DNA of 38,869 nt from Roseomonas sp. GC11 (GTDB taxonomy: Bacteria > Pseudomonadota > Alphaproteobacteria > Acetobacterales > Acetobacteraceae). The notes beneath the pieces were generated by a model. That model ran no database searches, was not told where the DNA came from, and saw only the letters and a list, made by a program, of their open reading frames with translations. Shown here piece after piece: positions 34,375-38,869 of this stretch (its first letter is position 1; the number at the start of each line of letters is the position of its first letter). The stretch covers positions 1 to 38,869 of the forward strand of contig NZ_JANFNY010000048.1 in NCBI RefSeq assembly GCF_024437745.1, given 5' to 3'. The position numbers were made by a program, and so were the translations under genes.

Positions 34375-35547
34375 ATGACCGACCAGCCCGCGCAGGCAGA
34401 CGCCAGCCGACGCAAGCTCCTGCTGCTCGGGGGCCTCGGGTTGCTCGGGCTCGGCCTGCCCGCCCCCGCCCTCGCCGCCATCACCGCCGCCACGCTGGAG
34501 CGCCAGGGCAATGGCGCCCGCCTCGTGCTGGAGGCCAGCACCGGCACGCGCTGGCGCCTCTCCACCACCAGCCACCCGGCGCGGCTGCTGCTCACCCTGC
34601 CCGGCTCCGTCTGGCGCGGCCCGGCGCGGCTGCCCGCCGCCGGCCCCGTGCGCGCCGCCCGCTGGGACGCCGCCGCCCGGCAGCTGGTGCTCGACCTCGC
34701 CGGCCCCGTCACCCTGCGCCGCGCCGGAGAGGTGGAGGGGCGCCTCGTCCTGGAGCTGCTCCCCGGCCCGGCCGGCGCCTTCGCCCGCCTCGCCGCCGAG
34801 GGCCGCTTCGGCGGCCGCGCCACCGCCCGCGGCACCAGCACCGCGCGCAGCCTGCCGCTCGTGGTGCTCGACCCCGGCCATGGCGGCAAGGACCCGGGCA
34901 CCATCGGCGTCTCCGGCACCTATGAGAAGCGCATCACCCTCGCCGCCGCGCTGGAACTGAAGAAGCAGCTGGAGGCCGGCGGGCGCTGCCGCGTGGCCCT
35001 CACCCGCGCGCGGGATGTCTTCATCCCGCTCGATGGCCGGGTGGAGTTCGCCCGCAGGCGAGAGGCGGCGCTGTTCATCTCCCTGCACGCCGATTCCGCG
35101 CCAGGGGCGCGCGGCGCCAGCGTCTATACCCTGGGCGACCGCGCCACCGACACGCTCTCCGCCCGGCTGGCGCAAAGCCAGAACCGCGCCGACGCCGCCG
35201 GCGGGCTGCGCATGCCCGATGTCTCGCCCGAGGTGGAGCGCATCCTCTTCTCGCTGGTGCGGCAGGAAACCCGCACCGGCTCAGCCCGCATGGCCCGCTT
35301 CGTGGTCGATTCGCTCGGGCGCAGCGTCAACCTGCTGCCCAACACCCACCGCCAGGCCTCCTTCGCCGTGCTGAAGGCGCCGGATGTGCCCAGCGTGCTG
35401 GTGGAAATGGGCTTCCTCTCCGACCGCCAGGATGAGGCCGCCCTCAACCGCGCCGCCCACCGCACGGTCATCGCCCGCTCCCTGACCCAGGCCGTGCATG
35501 GCTGGCTGGCGCAGCACCATGCGGCGGTCAGCGGGGATGTCGGGTAA
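34375..35547 (+). CDS. Tat-exported N-acetylmuramoyl-L-alanine amidase (AmiC-like)
   Basis: A 390-residue zinc amidase that cleaves the stem peptide from muramic acid in peptidoglycan, typically during daughter-cell separation. The N-terminus SRRKLLLLGGLGLLGLGLPA is a twin-arginine signal (Arg12-Arg13). Residues ~35-130 match an AMIN domain that localises such enzymes to the cell wall. The amidase-3 domain follows, with zinc ligands His169 (DPGHGG), Glu184 (YEKRITLA) and His238 (SLHAD), and catalytic Glu344 (VLVEMGFLSD). The start at 34375 has AAGGGGAG 10 nt upstream. It converges on secA with a composite hairpin element in between. Confidence 0.94.
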   Translation: MTDQPAQADASRRKLLLLGGLGLLGLGLPAPALAAITAATLERQGNGARLVLEASTGTRWRLSTTSHPARLLLTLPGSVWRGPARLPAAGPVRAARWDAAARQLVLDLAGPVTLRRAGEVEGRLVLELLPGPAGAFARLAAEGRFGGRATARGTSTARSLPLVVLDPGHGGKDPGTIGVSGTYEKRITLAAALELKKQLEAGGRCRVALTRARDVFIPLDGRVEFARRREAALFISLHADSAPGARGASVYTLGDRATDTLSARLAQSQNRADAAGGLRMPDVSPEVERILFSLVRQETRTGSARMARFVVDSLGRSVNLLPNTHRQASFAVLKAPDVPSVLVEMGFLSDRQDEAALNRAAHRTVIARSLTQAVHGWLAQHHAAVSGDVG

Positions 35548-35548
35548 A

Positions 35549-35711
35549 AAAAGCCGGACATAAAAAAAGGCCGGGGGAATGAATTCCCCCGGACCCCCAT
35601 CTTTTTTCTGGCAGGCTGCCGCCATCTCCCGTCCCGGCGGGACGCCGCACTGACGGCGGGGTCCGGGGGGACCCTGTCCCCCCGGCGGGGGCCAGGGGGC
35701 GGAGCCCCCTG
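35549..35711. repeat. Mosaic intergenic hairpin element, copies 7 and 8 (composite)
   Basis: CCGGGGGAAT/ATTCCCCCGG (35571-35592) sits between an A-run and CTTTTTT, so it can act as a terminator for the amidase gene. A TGGCAGGCTGCCGCC stretch shares GGCTGCCGCC with the 11281 repeat. Then come CCGGGGGGA/TCCCCCCGG (35663-35685) and CAGGGGGC/GCCCCCTG (35693-35711), the last two in the same order as at 28467-28515. Lies between convergent amidase and secA. Confidence 0.85.
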
Positions 35712-35720
35712 AAGCCATGC

Positions 35721-38447
<2,727 letters not shown>

Positions 38448-38595
38448 GCGGTGTCGAGACTCTCCGAGGGCCTCCTGCGCCCTCCCCGCGCCCGCGCCGG
38501 AAGGGCGGAGGCATGGGACGGAGGGCGCCGTGGCCAGGAAGGCCGGGCCGGCCTCCGGGGCCGCCGGGGGCGGGCACAGGCTGCTTTGGTGCGAA

Positions 38596-38624
38596 CAGAT
38601 AGGCGCCGCCCGGCCACGGGTCAA
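38596..38624 (-). promoter_or_regulatory. Sigma-70-type promoter of secA
   Basis: On the reverse strand TTGACC (38624-38619) and TATCTG (38601-38596) are exactly 17 bp apart. The start of transcription would be near 38589, giving a leader of about 140 nt before the secA ATG. The rest of the 38448-38763 gap shows no gene. Confidence 0.6.
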
Positions 38625-38763
38625 CGAAAGGCGGAATGGCGGCGTGAAACTCCCGATCGCGAAACCGGTTCCGCGCCCCCTCCACGGGGCCACGACGGGG
38701 CCACGCCGGATTGTGATGCGCCCCGGCTTCCGCCATCTTGGAAGCGTCCAGCCGCGAAGGCAC

Positions 38764-38869
38764 ATGCTCCGAATGCGTTTTTCGATCCTGACCCTCCCGA
38801 CCCTTCTCCTGGCATCGACGGCTGCCCTCGCGCAGGCCCCGGCCGCCACCCCGGCGCCCGCCCCCGCCG
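38764..38869 (+). CDS. Partial secreted protein (N-terminus only, runs off the right edge)
   Basis: The frame begins [20 protein letters not shown] and continues [15 protein letters not shown] to the window end, a clear signal peptide followed by a Pro/Ala-rich stretch. A second ATG at 38773 (MRFSIL) is an equally good start; GAAGG lies just upstream of both. It is divergent from secA. In related genomes a parvulin-type peptidyl-prolyl isomerase is often found in this place and would fit an exported protein with a Pro/Ala linker, but the visible part does not prove it. Confidence 0.6.
   Translation, partial: MLRMRFSILTLPTLLLASTAALAQAPAATPAPAPA

Overview
The window is very GC-rich and has uniformly alphaproteobacterial content: gltD, sdhCDAB, a TrcR/DUF1013 protein, DUF1489, DUF3126, two DUF465 proteins, an RNase E with a GWW tail, and a SecA with a SEC-C tail. 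Base composition, gene style and the hairpin-rich intergenic repeats suggest an Acetobacteraceae member of the Roseomonas type. This placement is an inference from gene content, not from a marker-gene comparison. Nothing looks like a phage, plasmid or intact insertion sequence; it reads as an ordinary chromosomal segment.

Layout. 1-5.8 kb: a cut-off secreted protein, gltD, an NDUFA9-like epimerase, trcR, and several small conserved genes. 5.8-12.6 kb: the sdhCDAB operon (complex II), a glycine-zipper lipoprotein, asd, DUF1489 and a small basic secreted protein. 12.65-20.5 kb: a six-gene minus-strand operon for a membrane complex of the Hyf/Ehr type, followed upstream by an aldo/keto reductase. 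21.4-28.3 kb: an IalB-like secreted protein, an aminotransferase, a degenerate gamma-glutamyltranspeptidase-like lipoprotein, a DsbA-family protein, a CDF-like membrane protein and an aspartoacylase-family zinc enzyme. 28.5-33.6 kb: a CinA-type domain protein, a GNAT-Nudix fusion and RNase E, all on the minus strand. 34.4-38.9 kb: a Tat-exported cell-wall amidase, secA and the start of another secreted protein.

The most interesting system is the 12.65-20.5 kb operon. Its proton-translocating subunits (HyfB-, HyfC-, HyfE- and HyfF-like) and the small Fe-S subunit (HyfI-like, four cluster cysteines kept) look intact. In the large HyfG-like subunit all four cysteines that would hold the Ni-Fe centre are replaced (Ser223, Ser226, Ser511, Gly514), and no ferredoxin-like subunit or hydrogenase maturation gene is present. 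This matches the energy-converting hydrogenase-related (Ehr) complexes, evolutionary relatives of complex I whose substrate is unknown. The small subunit also carries a long acidic tail.

The second notable theme is intergenic. Eight copies of a hairpin flanked by GGACCCC (or its complement) are scattered over six loci. Their stems differ in sequence but keep pairing through compensating changes. They are combined with other hairpin modules in a mosaic fashion, and a second palindromic family (arms GGTTCTTTTTTG) occurs twice. Short tandem repeats of 11, 13, 15, 36, 42 and 132 bp are also unusually frequent. Several proteins (the GGT-like and CDF-like ones, and the Ehr large subunit) keep their fold signatures but have lost active-site residues.
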